A DNA stretch of 64,000 nucleotides from Sphaerotilus mobilis (GTDB taxonomy: Bacteria; Pseudomonadota; Gammaproteobacteria; Burkholderiales; Burkholderiaceae_C): the NCBI RefSeq assembly GCF_004216565.1, contig NZ_SGWV01000010.1, positions 372,001 to 436,000 of the forward strand, in the 5' to 3' direction. Numbering within the stretch: position 1 is the first letter of the stretch; every line of letters begins with the position of its first letter. A model generated the notes under the pieces. That model was not told where the DNA came from and did no database searches. It saw only the letters and a program-made list of their open reading frames with translations. This document shows positions 12,933-22,504 of this stretch, in pieces. Made by a program: the position numbers and the translations under genes.

Positions 12933-14144
12933 TCAGCGTTCGAGGTGACGGCGCAGCACGCCGCCCAGCAGCGCGACGGCGGTGTCGATCTGGTCCGGGC
13001 TGAGCGTGACGAAGGACAGGCGCAGCGTGCGCGTGTCGGCATGGTCGGCATAGAAGGCCGCGCCGGGCACATAGGCCACACCCGCCTCGACCGCCTGCGG
13101 CAACAGCGCCAGCGCGTCACAGCCTTCGGGCAGCGTCAGCCAGAAGAACATGCCGCCTTGCGGCTGGAGCCAGCGCGCGCCGGTCGGCAGGTGGCGCAGC
13201 AGGGCCTGTTGCATCGCGTCGCGCTGGGCCTTGTAGCGCGCGCGCACGCTCGGCAAGTGGCGGTCCAGGAAGCCGTCGGCGATGACGTGGTGGACGATGC
13301 GCTGGTTGAAGCTCGGCGAGTGCAGGTCGGCGGCCTGCTTGGCCTGCAGCAGCTTGGGGTAAATGTCCGGCGGCGCGACGACATAGCCCAGCCGCAGACC
13401 CGGCGCCAGCACCTTGGAGAACGAACCCAGGTAGATCGAGCCTTCGGCCCAGCGACCGCTCAGCGCGGGCGGCGGCGGCGCGTCGTACCAGAGGTCGCCA
13501 TAGGGGTTGTCCTCGACCAGCGGCACGCCCGATCGCTCGGCCGCCTCGACCAGCGCGACGCGGCGGGCCTCGCCCATCACGCGGCCGGTGGGGTTCTGGT
13601 AGTTGGGCAGGACGTAGAAGAAGCGGCCGGCCGGGGCGTGCGTCGACAGCGCGCGCAGCGATTCGGGCCGCGCGCCTTCCTCGTCGCTGTCGACCGAGAT
13701 GAAACGTGGCTCGAAGGGCGAGAAGGCCTGCAGCGCGCCCAGGTAGGTCGGCGTCTCGACGGCGACCGGCGCACCCGGATCGACCAGCACCTTGGCGACC
13801 AGATCCAGGCCCTGCTGCGAGCCGGTGGTGATCAGCACCTGGCTGGCGCTGACCTGCAGGCCCTGCGTCTTCAGGTGCTCGGCGACCCATTCGCGCAAGG
13901 GGCCGTAGCCCTCGCTGGCGGCGTACTGCAAGGCCTCGCGCGGGTGGTCACGCAGCACACGATCGCTGGCCTCGCGCATGGCCTCGATCGGGAAGGCATC
14001 GGGCGACGGCAGGCCGCCGGCCAGCGACAGGATGCCGGGCTGCTCGGTCACCTTGAGGATCTCGCGGATGACCGACGGGTTGAGCCGCGCGGCGCGCTGC
14101 GCCAGGTGCCAGGGGGAGGTCGGAAAGGTCGTCGTCGAGGTCAT
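12933..14144 (-). CDS. PLP-dependent aminotransferase, class I/II (LysN/2-aminoadipate type)
   Basis: Fold-type I aminotransferase of 403 residues. The opening (LNPSVIREILKVTEQPGILSLAGGLP) is typical of the 2-aminoadipate / alpha-amino-acid group. The PLP lysine sits in LGSFSKVLAPGLRLGY, with DNPYGDLWYD and NYQNPTGR as cofactor-site motifs. A longer reading from 14264 would add 40 low-complexity residues and is rejected. The substrate is not determinable. It lies in a minus-strand run with an EamA exporter upstream and PhzF/VOC genes downstream, suggesting amino-acid metabolism. Confidence 0.92.
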   Translation of the reverse strand: MTSTTTFPTSPWHLAQRAARLNPSVIREILKVTEQPGILSLAGGLPSPDAFPIEAMREASDRVLRDHPREALQYAASEGYGPLREWVAEHLKTQGLQVSASQVLITTGSQQGLDLVAKVLVDPGAPVAVETPTYLGALQAFSPFEPRFISVDSDEEGARPESLRALSTHAPAGRFFYVLPNYQNPTGRVMGEARRVALVEAAERSGVPLVEDNPYGDLWYDAPPPPALSGRWAEGSIYLGSFSKVLAPGLRLGYVVAPPDIYPKLLQAKQAADLHSPSFNQRIVHHVIADGFLDRHLPSVRARYKAQRDAMQQALLRHLPTGARWLQPQGGMFFWLTLPEGCDALALLPQAVEAGVAYVPGAAFYADHADTRTLRLSFVTLSPDQIDTAVALLGGVLRRHLER

Positions 14145-14244
14145 GGCAAGGCTCGTTCGGTCAGGGAGAAGACGGGGCGGAAACGGGGTCGGAACAGAGA
14201 TCGGAACAAAGATCGAAAGTGAGATCGGCAAAGAGGCCAGATTG

Positions 14245-15159
14245 TCAGCGCGCCGGCACGGCACGCACCGGCGCGCGCTTGCCGATCAGCACCAGCGCCA
14301 GCACGGCCAGCGCATAGCTCAGCGTGACCGCATCGAGCGGCTCACCCAGCACCGGCACGGCCATCAGCAAGGCGAGGAAGGGCTGGACCAGTTGCACCTG
14401 GCTGACGCGCACCATGCCGCCCAGGACCAGGGCGCGGTACCAGGCAAAGAAGCCCAGCCACATCGAGAACATCGTCAGGTAGGCCAGTGCGCCCCAGGAC
14501 GAGGCCTGAGCCGGCGCGTCCGGCCAGGCCAGCAGGGCCGCCGGCAGGGTCAGCGGCAGGCTGCAGGCCAGCACCCAGCTGATGACCTGTTCGGCCGGTC
14601 GACGCGCGGACAGCTGCGCGCCCGACACATAGCCCAAGGCCGCGCTGACCACCGCCAACAGCAGCCACAGGTCGGCCAGCACCAGGCCGCCGCCACCGGC
14701 TTGCCAGGCAAAGGCCAGCACCAGCAGGCAACCGCCTACCGCGCAGAGCCAGAAGGCGATCGACGGCCGCTGGCGCAGCCAGAACGCGGCCAGCGCGGCG
14801 GTCGCCAGCGGCAACACACCGGTCACGACGGCGGCATGCATCGCCGGCACCTCGCGCAGCGCCAGCGCGATGAACAGCGGGAAGCCGAGCACCGTGCCGA
14901 GCGCACTGACCGCCAGCGGCCGCCATTCCTCGCGGCGCGGCCGACTGGCGCCCTGCCACATCAACCAGGCCGCGCTCAGCAGCCCGGCGCCAGCGGCGCG
15001 CGCAGCGGTCACGAAGAAGGGCGGCAGCTGCGGCGCGTCCTGCGGACCAACCGCCAGCCGCGTCATCGGGAAGGTCAACGCAAAGATCAGCACGCCCAGC
15101 AGGCCGAGCCACAGGCCACGGGTCTCGTCGCGGTGTGAGGGGGTGGACGCGGCGTTCAT
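14245..15159 (-). CDS. EamA/DMT family transporter
   Basis: Ten-helix drug/metabolite transporter of 304 residues made of two EamA repeats, each of about five membrane segments (first GLWLGLLGVLIFALTFPMTR, second beginning near LADLWLLLAVVSAALGYVSG). Family members export amino acids or metabolites. The ATG at 15159 lies 4 bases after the lysE-like stop at 15164, with AGGACATGACGCC just before it, so translation is likely coupled. Substrate unknown. Confidence 0.9.
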   Translation of the reverse strand: MNAASTPSHRDETRGLWLGLLGVLIFALTFPMTRLAVGPQDAPQLPPFFVTAARAAGAGLLSAAWLMWQGASRPRREEWRPLAVSALGTVLGFPLFIALALREVPAMHAAVVTGVLPLATAALAAFWLRQRPSIAFWLCAVGGCLLVLAFAWQAGGGGLVLADLWLLLAVVSAALGYVSGAQLSARRPAEQVISWVLACSLPLTLPAALLAWPDAPAQASSWGALAYLTMFSMWLGFFAWYRALVLGGMVRVSQVQLVQPFLALLMAVPVLGEPLDAVTLSYALAVLALVLIGKRAPVRAVPAR

Positions 15160-15163
15160 GGCG

Positions 15164-15775
15164 TCATGTCCTGACCGCACCGCCCAGCGCCAGCCACAGC
15201 GCGGTCAGCGCCAGCAGCGTCGCCATCGTGCGGTTGAAGACCAGCAGGCGCCGACCCTGTGCCAGCCAGCGGCGCAGCAGCGCGCCGATCAGCGCATAGC
15301 TGAAGTTGCTGGCAAAGGCATAGAACATCATCGTCGGCACGACCACCAGCAACCGTTCGCCGAGCGGGCCGGGCAGCACCCAGCCGGCGCTGACGGTGAG
15401 TGCCGCCATCCAGGCCTTGATGTTGACGAACTGCAGCGCCACTCCGGCGCGGAAGCCCACGTCCAGCTGCGCGGCATCGGCCTCGGACATCTGCCGGGCC
15501 TGCCAAAGGCGCCAAGCCAGCCAGGTCATGTAGCCCAGACCGATCACCTGGATCGCCCAGCCCAGCGGTGGCCAGGCCCGCACCGCGCCGGCCACGCCCA
15601 GGCTCGCGCCGAGCAGCAGCAGCAGCCAGCCCACCGGCACCGCGAGCACGAAGCGCATCGCCCGCCGCAAGCCAAGGTTGGCCGCCAGCGCCGTCGACAG
15701 CGTGGTGTTCGGGCCCGGCGTGAAGGCCATGGCGGTGATCATCGCGAGCAGCGCGAGGTAGTCGGCAAGCGGCAT
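15164..15775 (-). CDS. LysE family amino-acid exporter
   Basis: Inner-membrane exporter of 203 residues with six predicted helices. The family signature AMAFTPGPNTTLSTALAANLGLRRA follows the first helix, and FVNIKAWMAAL occurs in the middle. The ATG at 15775 gives the standard N-terminus; the open frame continues upstream without homology. It is divergent from a MocR-type regulator that likely controls it, and is tightly followed by the EamA exporter. Confidence 0.92.
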   Translation of the reverse strand: MPLADYLALLAMITAMAFTPGPNTTLSTALAANLGLRRAMRFVLAVPVGWLLLLLGASLGVAGAVRAWPPLGWAIQVIGLGYMTWLAWRLWQARQMSEADAAQLDVGFRAGVALQFVNIKAWMAALTVSAGWVLPGPLGERLLVVVPTMMFYAFASNFSYALIGALLRRWLAQGRRLLVFNRTMATLLALTALWLALGGAVRT

Positions 15776-15838
15776 CGAGACTCGCTGGGGTGGCGTGAGA
15801 GGCAGGGAACATGCGGCCCAGTCTAGGCGCCGATGACG

Positions 15839-15883
15839 ATACAGAAGCAGTACAGTTGCCCGGATCACAGATGCAATCTGTAT
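15839..15883. promoter_or_regulatory. Candidate MocR operator between lysE-like gene and mocR
   Basis: The 147-base divergent spacer holds ATACAG at 15839-15844, TACAG at 15851-15855 and the inverted CTGTAT at 15878-15883. The last overlaps a perfect inverted repeat ACAGAT-GCA-ATCTGT at 15867-15881. Repeated hexamers in both orientations are what MocR/GabR-type dimers bind. The assignment is by pattern and position. Confidence 0.5.
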
Positions 15884-15922
15884 GACCCATCGCGGCGATA
15901 CACGCCAACCCGGAGCCGCCGG

Positions 15923-17407
15923 ATGAAAACCGATCTGCCATTGTCCGCCGCCCCCCTGACCCGCCACAGCGGCCAGACCCTGAGCGAGCAGCTTGCCGGC
16001 CAGGTGGCCGAGCGCATCCGCCAGCGCCTGCTGGCGCCGGGTGCGCGGCTGCCGTCCGTGCGGGACGCGGCGCGCCGCCACGGCGTCAGCCCGCACACGG
16101 TGGTCGCCGCCTATGACCAGCTGCTGGCCCAGGGCCTGGTCGAGGCGCGCAAGCAGCGCGGCTTCTTCGTGCGCGGTCCGCAGGCCGAGCCAGCGGCGGC
16201 GCGCAGCCGGGCAGCGTCAGGCGCAGACGTCGCTGCACCCAAGGTCGCCCCGATCGACGCGACGGCGCTGATCCGCGGCATGTTCCAGGCCGGCGGCGGT
16301 CGGCCCGGTCCGGGCCTGGGCACCCTGCCCGCCGCCTGGCTGGACCTGCCGCTGCTGCACGGCGCGCTGCGGCGCGTGCTGGCCGACGACCGGCAAGCCG
16401 GTGCGTCCGCCAGCGCCCTGCTATACGGCGAGCCGGCCGGCGACCCGCGGCTGCGCATGGCCCTGTCGAACCGCCTGCAGGACCTGGGCATCCCGGCCGC
16501 GCCGGAGCGCATCGTCACGGCGGTCGGCGCGACCCATGCGCTGGAACTGATCTCGCGCACCCTGCTCGCGCCTGGCGATGCGGTGCTGGTCGATGACCCG
16601 GGCTGGGCCGTCGAATCGGCCCGGCTGTCACGCCAAGGCCTGCGCCTGCTGCCGGTGCCACGCGGCGCCGACGGGCCGGATCTGGACGTGCTGGCCGCCC
16701 TGGCCACGCAACACCGGCCGCGCCTGTACGTGACCGTGTCGGTGCTGCACAACCCGACCGGCCACACGCTGGGTCTGAACACGGCGCACCGGCTGCTGCA
16801 GCTGGCGCAGGCCCATGACTTCCTGATCGCCGAGGACGACACCTACGCCTACCTCGCGCCGCCACACGCACCCCGGCTGGCCGCCCTGGACGGGCTGCAG
16901 CGCACGGTCTACGTCAGCGGCTTCTCGAAGATCCTGGCGCCGAGTTGGCGGGTGGGCTACCTGGCCGCGCCAGCCGGCCTGGTCGACCGGCTGATCGACA
17001 CCAAGCTGCTGAGCACGCTGACCAGCCCGGCGCTGCTGGAACAGGCCGTCGCGGTCTGCCTCGAACAAGGCCTGCTGCGCCGCCACGCCGAGAAGGTCGG
17101 CGCCTTGCTGGCCAGCGCCCGCGCCCGCAGCGTCCGGCTGGCCGAGGCGGCCGGTTGCCGCTTCCTCGCGCCGCCACAGGGCCTGTTCGGCTGGCTGGAC
17201 ACCGGCGTCGACACCGAGCGCCTTGCCTTGCCCTTGCTGGACGCCGGCTGGTTGATCGCGCCTGGCAGCCTGTTCCACGCCAGCCACCGGCCGAGCACGG
17301 CCATGCGCATCAATTTCGCCAGCTCGCAGGACGCGGCGTTCTGGAAGGCGTTTGTCGCCGCCCGAGCGACCATGAAAAACGCCGGCTCGGGGCCGGCGTT
17401 GTCGTGA
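15923..17407 (+). CDS. MocR/PdxR-type GntR regulator with aminotransferase domain
   Basis: Chimeric transcription factor of 494 residues: an N-terminal GntR winged helix (about 25-95: LPSVRDAARRHGVSPHTVVAAYDQL) and a fold-type I aminotransferase-like domain that binds PLP as an effector. The PLP lysine is in SGFSKILAPSWRVGYLAAP. The ATG at 15923 has GGAG 11 bases upstream. It is divergent from the lysE/eamA run and likely regulates it. The last 11 codons overlap the terminator hairpin of the convergent rpoH gene, so the C-terminal tail is probably not conserved. Confidence 0.92.
   Translation: MKTDLPLSAAPLTRHSGQTLSEQLAGQVAERIRQRLLAPGARLPSVRDAARRHGVSPHTVVAAYDQLLAQGLVEARKQRGFFVRGPQAEPAAARSRAASGADVAAPKVAPIDATALIRGMFQAGGGRPGPGLGTLPAAWLDLPLLHGALRRVLADDRQAGASASALLYGEPAGDPRLRMALSNRLQDLGIPAAPERIVTAVGATHALELISRTLLAPGDAVLVDDPGWAVESARLSRQGLRLLPVPRGADGPDLDVLAALATQHRPRLYVTVSVLHNPTGHTLGLNTAHRLLQLAQAHDFLIAEDDTYAYLAPPHAPRLAALDGLQRTVYVSGFSKILAPSWRVGYLAAPAGLVDRLIDTKLLSTLTSPALLEQAVAVCLEQGLLRRHAEKVGALLASARARSVRLAEAAGCRFLAPPQGLFGWLDTGVDTERLALPLLDAGWLIAPGSLFHASHRPSTAMRINFASSQDAAFWKAFVAARATMKNAGSGPALS
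17373..17400 (-). terminator. rpoH terminator lying inside the 3' end of mocR
   Basis: On the minus strand the perfect 9-bp stem AACGCCGGC / GCCGGCGTT with a short loop is followed by TTTTT. It sits 39 bases after the rpoH stop, but also within the last codons of the convergent regulator. Confidence 0.8.
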
Positions 17408-17438
17408 CGGGTGAGGCGGGCGGACCGCTCAGGTCAGG

Positions 17439-18389
<951 letters not shown>

Positions 18390-18421
18390 AGACGGGTCTG
18401 GGCTCCTTGAAGGCCTCGATG

Positions 18422-18448
18422 TTAGCAGTCGACCCATGAGAGTGCTAA
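18422..18448. promoter_or_regulatory. CIRCE-like HrcA operator in front of rpoH
   Basis: Read on the minus strand this is TTAGCACTC-N9-GACTGCTAA. The known CIRCE consensus is TTAGCACTC-N9-GAGTGCTAA, so 17 of 18 arm bases match, with the exact 9-base spacer. It lies between rpoH and a divergent aminotransferase gene. A TAACAT -10-like box overlaps its promoter-proximal end, so HrcA bound here could block rpoH transcription. Confidence 0.8.
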
Positions 18449-18509
18449 GCGCAGGACATGCCCGAAACACCCCCGAAATGAAAAGGTCATCACCGCCGGA
18501 GCCACAACC

Positions 18510-19880
18510 GTGAACGACGTCTCGCCGCGCCGCCGCGCGCCCCCCTTGCAAGCGCTGATGGCCCGCGAGCGCCAGCGCTACATCGACCGCCAGCCCCGCT
18601 CGATGGCGCAGGCCCGCCGGGCCGCTGCCCACCTGATGTTCGGCGTGCCGCTGCACTGGATGCAGGACTGGGGCACGCCCTTCCCCTTGCAGATCGACCG
18701 GGCCGAAGGCGCCCGCGTGGTCGACCTGGACGGTCACGAACGCGCCGACTTCTGCCTCGGTGACACCGGCGCCATGTTCGGCCACGCGCCGCCCGCCGTC
18801 GTGTCGGCGCTGGCCCGACAGGCCGGGCGCGGCAGCACGGCGATGCTGGCCGGCGAGGACGCCGCCGTCGTCGGCGAGCACCTGGCCGCACGTTTCGGCC
18901 TGCCGCAATGGCAGTTCGCGATGAGCGCCAGCGACGCCAACCGCTACGTCATCCGCTGGCTGCGCGCGGCCAGCGGCCGGCCCAAGGTGCTGGTCTTCGA
19001 CGGCTGCTACCACGGCACCGTCGACGACGTCTTCGTCGACCTGGTGGACGGCCGTCCGGTGCAGCGGCCCAGCCTGCTCGGCCAGGTCCACGACCTGCGG
19101 CTGCACACCGTCGTCGTGCCCTTCAACGACCTGCCCGCACTGGACGCCGCGCTGGCCGGCGGCGACGTCGCCTGCGTGCTGGCCGAGCCGGCGCTGACCA
19201 ACGTCGGCATGGTGCTGCCCGCCCCCGGCTACTGGCCGGCCGCCCGCGAACGGATCCGCCGCGCCGGCACCGCCCTGGTGGCCGATGAGACCCACACGCT
19301 CAGCGTCGGCCCTGGCGGCATGGCCCGGGCGATCGGGCTGGACCCGGACGCGCTGGTGGTCGGCAAGGCGATCGGCGCGGGCATGCCCTGCGCCGCCTAC
19401 GGTTTCAGCAGCGAGTGGGCCGAGCGGGCAATGCGGGCCAAGCTCGCCGCCCCGCCCGGCCACTCCGGCATCGGCACGACCCTGAGCGGCAACCTGCTGG
19501 CCATGGCCGCGATGCGCGCCACGCTGGAGACGCTGCTGACCGAGGCCGTCTACGCGCCGATGCTGGCTCGCGCCACCGCCCTCGCCGAGGGCCTGCGTGG
19601 GCTGATCGCCCGCCACGGCCTGCCCTGGTGCGTGACGCAGCTGGGCGCGCGCTGCGAGTTCCAGTTCTGCCCGACCCCGCCGCGCGACGGCGCCGCAGCC
19701 GCCGCCGCGATGGACCCGGCGCTGGAGGCCTTGATCCACCTCGCCTTGGTCAATCAGGACGTGCTGATCACGCCCTTCCACAACATGCTGTTGTGCTGCC
19801 CGGCCACCGGCGACGAGGACGTGGCGCGCTTGCTGGCCGCGCTGGACACGATCCTGGCCGAGCTGCCGCGCCCGGCATGA
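18510..19880 (+). CDS. Class III aminotransferase (glutamate-semialdehyde aminomutase-like), GTG start
   Basis: PLP enzyme of 456 residues. The N-terminal half holds ADFCLGDTGAMFGHAPPAVV and YHGTVDDVFVDL; the PLP lysine is residue 286 in VVGKAIGAGMPCAAYG, after the ADETHT motif with the cofactor-binding aspartate. This matches the glutamate-1-semialdehyde aminomutase / omega-aminotransferase group, though the gene is not beside other tetrapyrrole genes and is probably an aminotransferase of unknown substrate. The start is GTG at 18510 with CCGGAGCC upstream. It is divergent from rpoH across the CIRCE-like site and convergent with the zinc operon. Confidence 0.88.
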   Translation: MNDVSPRRRAPPLQALMARERQRYIDRQPRSMAQARRAAAHLMFGVPLHWMQDWGTPFPLQIDRAEGARVVDLDGHERADFCLGDTGAMFGHAPPAVVSALARQAGRGSTAMLAGEDAAVVGEHLAARFGLPQWQFAMSASDANRYVIRWLRAASGRPKVLVFDGCYHGTVDDVFVDLVDGRPVQRPSLLGQVHDLRLHTVVVPFNDLPALDAALAGGDVACVLAEPALTNVGMVLPAPGYWPAARERIRRAGTALVADETHTLSVGPGGMARAIGLDPDALVVGKAIGAGMPCAAYGFSSEWAERAMRAKLAAPPGHSGIGTTLSGNLLAMAAMRATLETLLTEAVYAPMLARATALAEGLRGLIARHGLPWCVTQLGARCEFQFCPTPPRDGAAAAAAMDPALEALIHLALVNQDVLITPFHNMLLCCPATGDEDVARLLAALDTILAELPRPA

Positions 19881-19889
19881 ACGACCGGC

Positions 19890-20483
19890 TCAGCGCCCGG
19901 CACGTTCCTCGTACGGGTCGACCTTGACGGCATCGAGGTGATAGCCGCTGACGCCCATCGCCGACTCGTCGCGCCGGACCTTGAGCGTGCCGCTGGCCCA
20001 GACCGGCACCATGCCCTTGATGCCCTTGACCGGCTTGAGTGGCGTGACGTGGATGATCTGGTTGGCCGGCGGCGGCGGGGTGTGGATGCAGGCGCCGAAA
20101 TAGGGCACCAGCAAGAACTCGCGCAGCTCGCCCTTGCTTTCCTCCAGCGGCACGACATAGCCGGCGATGCGGATCGCCCGGCCATCCATCTCGGGCACCG
20201 TCGGCGCCTGGTCCCAGGCGGCGCGCAGCTCGTCCATCAGGGCCTGCGTCTTCGGGTCGCCATCGACCAGGTTCTGCAGGTTGCGGCCCTTGAAGCCCTT
20301 CATCGGGTCCCAGCTCTTGGGCATCAGCGCGTCCCAGGGCGTTTCCTTCAGCTCCGCAGACAGGCCCCACGGCGACAGCGTGGCCAGGCCGGCGGCGAGT
20401 GCGGCCTGCAGCAGGTGACGTCGCGTGGACGAAAGGCTGGGCGAGGGCATGTGCATGGGCGTGGGCATGACAGGTGACTTCAT
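19890..20483 (-). CDS. DUF3299 secreted protein, last gene of the zinc operon
   Basis: The 197-residue protein has a DUF3299 core: GRAIRIAGYVVPLE, FLLVPYFGACIHTPPPPANQIIHV and AMGVSGYHLDAVKV. In other proteobacteria this domain is encoded with Zur-regulated Zrg transporters. The N-terminus has STRRHLLQAALAAGLATL, a twin-arginine-like signal (RR followed by x-L-L and a hydrophobic run), so export by Tat is likely. The ATG at 20483 has GGAGTT upstream and is preferred to 20489. It is 33 bases after the permease gene and convergent with the aminotransferase gene, 9 bases away. Role unknown; a periplasmic metal or envelope function is inferred. Confidence 0.82.
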   Translation of the reverse strand: MKSPVMPTPMHMPSPSLSSTRRHLLQAALAAGLATLSPWGLSAELKETPWDALMPKSWDPMKGFKGRNLQNLVDGDPKTQALMDELRAAWDQAPTVPEMDGRAIRIAGYVVPLEESKGELREFLLVPYFGACIHTPPPPANQIIHVTPLKPVKGIKGMVPVWASGTLKVRRDESAMGVSGYHLDAVKVDPYEERAGR

Positions 20484-20516
20484 GGGCAACTCCGGAATGT
20501 CGTGATCTTCAGCATG

Positions 20517-21797
20517 TCAGGACCGGGGCGACAGCCCGTCGGCCAGCGACAGCCGGTAGGCCCGCCAGCCCGGCAGCAGGCTGGCACACCAGCCACCGAG
20601 CAACACGGCGGCCACCCAGCGCCATTCGTCGGCACGTGGCCAGCCCAGGCCGGGACGCAGCCCGGTGTGCTGCTGGACAAGGTCCGCACCCAGCGCCAGC
20701 AGCAGCGCACCGGTCAGCAGGCCCAGCGCGACGCCGGCCAGCGTGACCAGCGCCCCTTCGATCGCCAGCAGGCCCAGCAGCGCACGGGGACCGCAGCCGA
20801 CCGCCCGCAGGATGGCCAGTTCGCGGCGCCGCTGCGCCAGCCCGGCCAGGATCACCGCGACCAGCCCGGCCAGGCTGACCACCGAGACCAGCGCGCCGAC
20901 CGCCAGCAGGCCCCGTTCGCCGATGCCGATGACCTCCCACAGCTCGTCGAGCGCCACACCGGGCAACACGGCCATGATCGGCTCGGCGCGGTGGTTGGCG
21001 ATCTGGCGCTGGACCGAGAACACCGCTGCACGCGTCTTCAGGCCCACCAGCACAGCGGTGACGCTGCGCGGCGTCAGGTCATGCTGCGCCAGCTGGTCGG
21101 CCGGCACCGCCTGCGACGCGATCGGCACGCCGGCCTGCCAGTCGATGTGCAGCGCCTCGATGGCTTCGAGCGAGACATGCAGCGAACGGTCGACCGGCGT
21201 GCCGGTGGCCGCCAGGATGCCGACCACCGTGAAGGGCTTGTCGGCATGGTCATTGGCCGCGATCGCACCGTCGCCGTGGCTGAGCACGACACGCTGGCCC
21301 AGCGTGTAGCCCAGCCGGCGGGCCACCTCGGCACCGATCACGACGTCGAACACACCGCCGATGCCGTCGACGAAGGCCCGCCCCTGTGCCAGTTCCAGCG
21401 CCTGCTTCTCGCCATATCGAAAGCGCTCGAAGTAGGCCGCGCGGGTGCCGACCACTGCAAAACCGCGGTGGCTGTCGCCCAGCGCGATCGGCAAGGTCCA
21501 GGCCACGGCGCGGTGCTGGTCGAGCATCTGCACGGCCTGCCAGCTGATGTTGTTCGTCGCGCTGCCGATGCGGAAAACCGCGTAGAGCAGCAACTGGACC
21601 GGCCCGGTGCGGGCGCCCACGATCAGGTCGGTGCCCGAGACCGCCTGCGAGAAGTTGTCGCGCACCTCATGGCGGATGCGTTCGATGCCCACCAGCAGCA
21701 GCGTCGACAGCGCGATCGACGCCACCACCAGCGACAGCACGCCGCGCCGGTTCCAGGCGCTGCGCAAGGCCAGCGTGAACAGGGCGGTGTTCATCAC
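20517..21797 (-). CDS. FtsX/MacB-type ABC permease of a Zrg-like transporter
   Basis: Inner-membrane permease of 426 residues with the FtsX layout: one membrane helix near residues 20-38, a large periplasmic domain (about 45-290), then three helices in the last 130 residues (LLAVGALVSVVSLAGLVAVILA first). The cytoplasmic RRRELAILRAVG segment between helices 2 and 3 is the coupling helix that contacts the ATPase. It overlaps the ATPase gene by 4 bases (ATGA). Transporters of this class move or release lipoproteins and peptides rather than import ions, so its function in a zinc operon is indirect. Confidence 0.9.
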   Translation of the reverse strand: MMNTALFTLALRSAWNRRGVLSLVVASIALSTLLLVGIERIRHEVRDNFSQAVSGTDLIVGARTGPVQLLLYAVFRIGSATNNISWQAVQMLDQHRAVAWTLPIALGDSHRGFAVVGTRAAYFERFRYGEKQALELAQGRAFVDGIGGVFDVVIGAEVARRLGYTLGQRVVLSHGDGAIAANDHADKPFTVVGILAATGTPVDRSLHVSLEAIEALHIDWQAGVPIASQAVPADQLAQHDLTPRSVTAVLVGLKTRAAVFSVQRQIANHRAEPIMAVLPGVALDELWEVIGIGERGLLAVGALVSVVSLAGLVAVILAGLAQRRRELAILRAVGCGPRALLGLLAIEGALVTLAGVALGLLTGALLLALGADLVQQHTGLRPGLGWPRADEWRWVAAVLLGGWCASLLPGWRAYRLSLADGLSPRS

Positions 21798-22504
21798 GCC
21801 ACCTCCTGCTGGGGTGCCCGGTTGAGCGTGGGCAGATCGATCACATGGTCAAAGCGCGGCGCCAGCCGGGCGTCGTGGCTGACGAAGACCAGCGTGCTGC
21901 CGGCCTCGGCACAAGCGCCCAGCAGCAGGTCCATGAAGGCGTCGCGGCGGGCCTCGTCCAGCGCCGAGGTGGGCTCGTCAGCCAGCACCAGCTCGGGCGC
22001 GCCGATCAGCGCACGGGCCGCGGCCACCCGCTGCTGTTGGCCGACGCTGAGCCGATCGGCCCGGCGCGTGACCAGATCGCCACGCAGACCGACACGGTCG
22101 AGCAGATCGAGGGCCGCGCGTTCACGCCGCGCCGCGTCCGCGCCGGCCCGCTGCGCCCGCAGCGCCGACAGCCGGCAAGGCAACAGCACGTTGTCGAGCA
22201 CCGACAGGTAGGGCAAGAGGTTGAACTGCTGGAACACGATGCCGATGTGGTCGGCCCGGCGGCGGTCACAGGCCGACGCGGACAGGCCGGCCCAGTCCTG
22301 CCCCAGCAGGTCGACACGGCCGGCGCGAGCCCGTTGCACGCCCGCCAGCAGCGCCAGCAGCGTGCTCTTGCCGCAGCCGCTCGGACCGCGCACGAAGGCG
22401 GTCTGGCCGGCCGGCAGTTCGAGCGTGGCGATGTCGAGCACGTCGCGCGGCTGGCCGGGCCAGCCGTGCCGGACCTCGGTCAGCCGCACCAGGGCAGACG
22501 ACAT
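21794..22504 (-). CDS. LolD/MacB-type ABC ATPase
   Basis: Nucleotide-binding subunit of 236 residues pairing with the FtsX-like permease. Walker A is GPSGCGKST near residues 38-46, the signature is LSVGQQQR (Val replaces the usual Gly), and Walker B LVLADEPTSALDE. The Q-loop is FQQFNLLPYLSVLDN, typical of the LolD/MacB group. It starts where the DUF2796 gene stops, with no gap, and overlaps the permease start by 4 bases. Confidence 0.92.
   Translation of the reverse strand: MSSALVRLTEVRHGWPGQPRDVLDIATLELPAGQTAFVRGPSGCGKSTLLALLAGVQRARAGRVDLLGQDWAGLSASACDRRRADHIGIVFQQFNLLPYLSVLDNVLLPCRLSALRAQRAGADAARRERAALDLLDRVGLRGDLVTRRADRLSVGQQQRVAAARALIGAPELVLADEPTSALDEARRDAFMDLLLGACAEAGSTLVFVSHDARLAPRFDHVIDLPTLNRAPQQEVA

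Noticed and set aside
18390-19781. N-terminal extension of rpoH giving a 780-residue protein
   Set aside because: The extension is antisense to the class III aminotransferase gene and has no sigma-factor homology.
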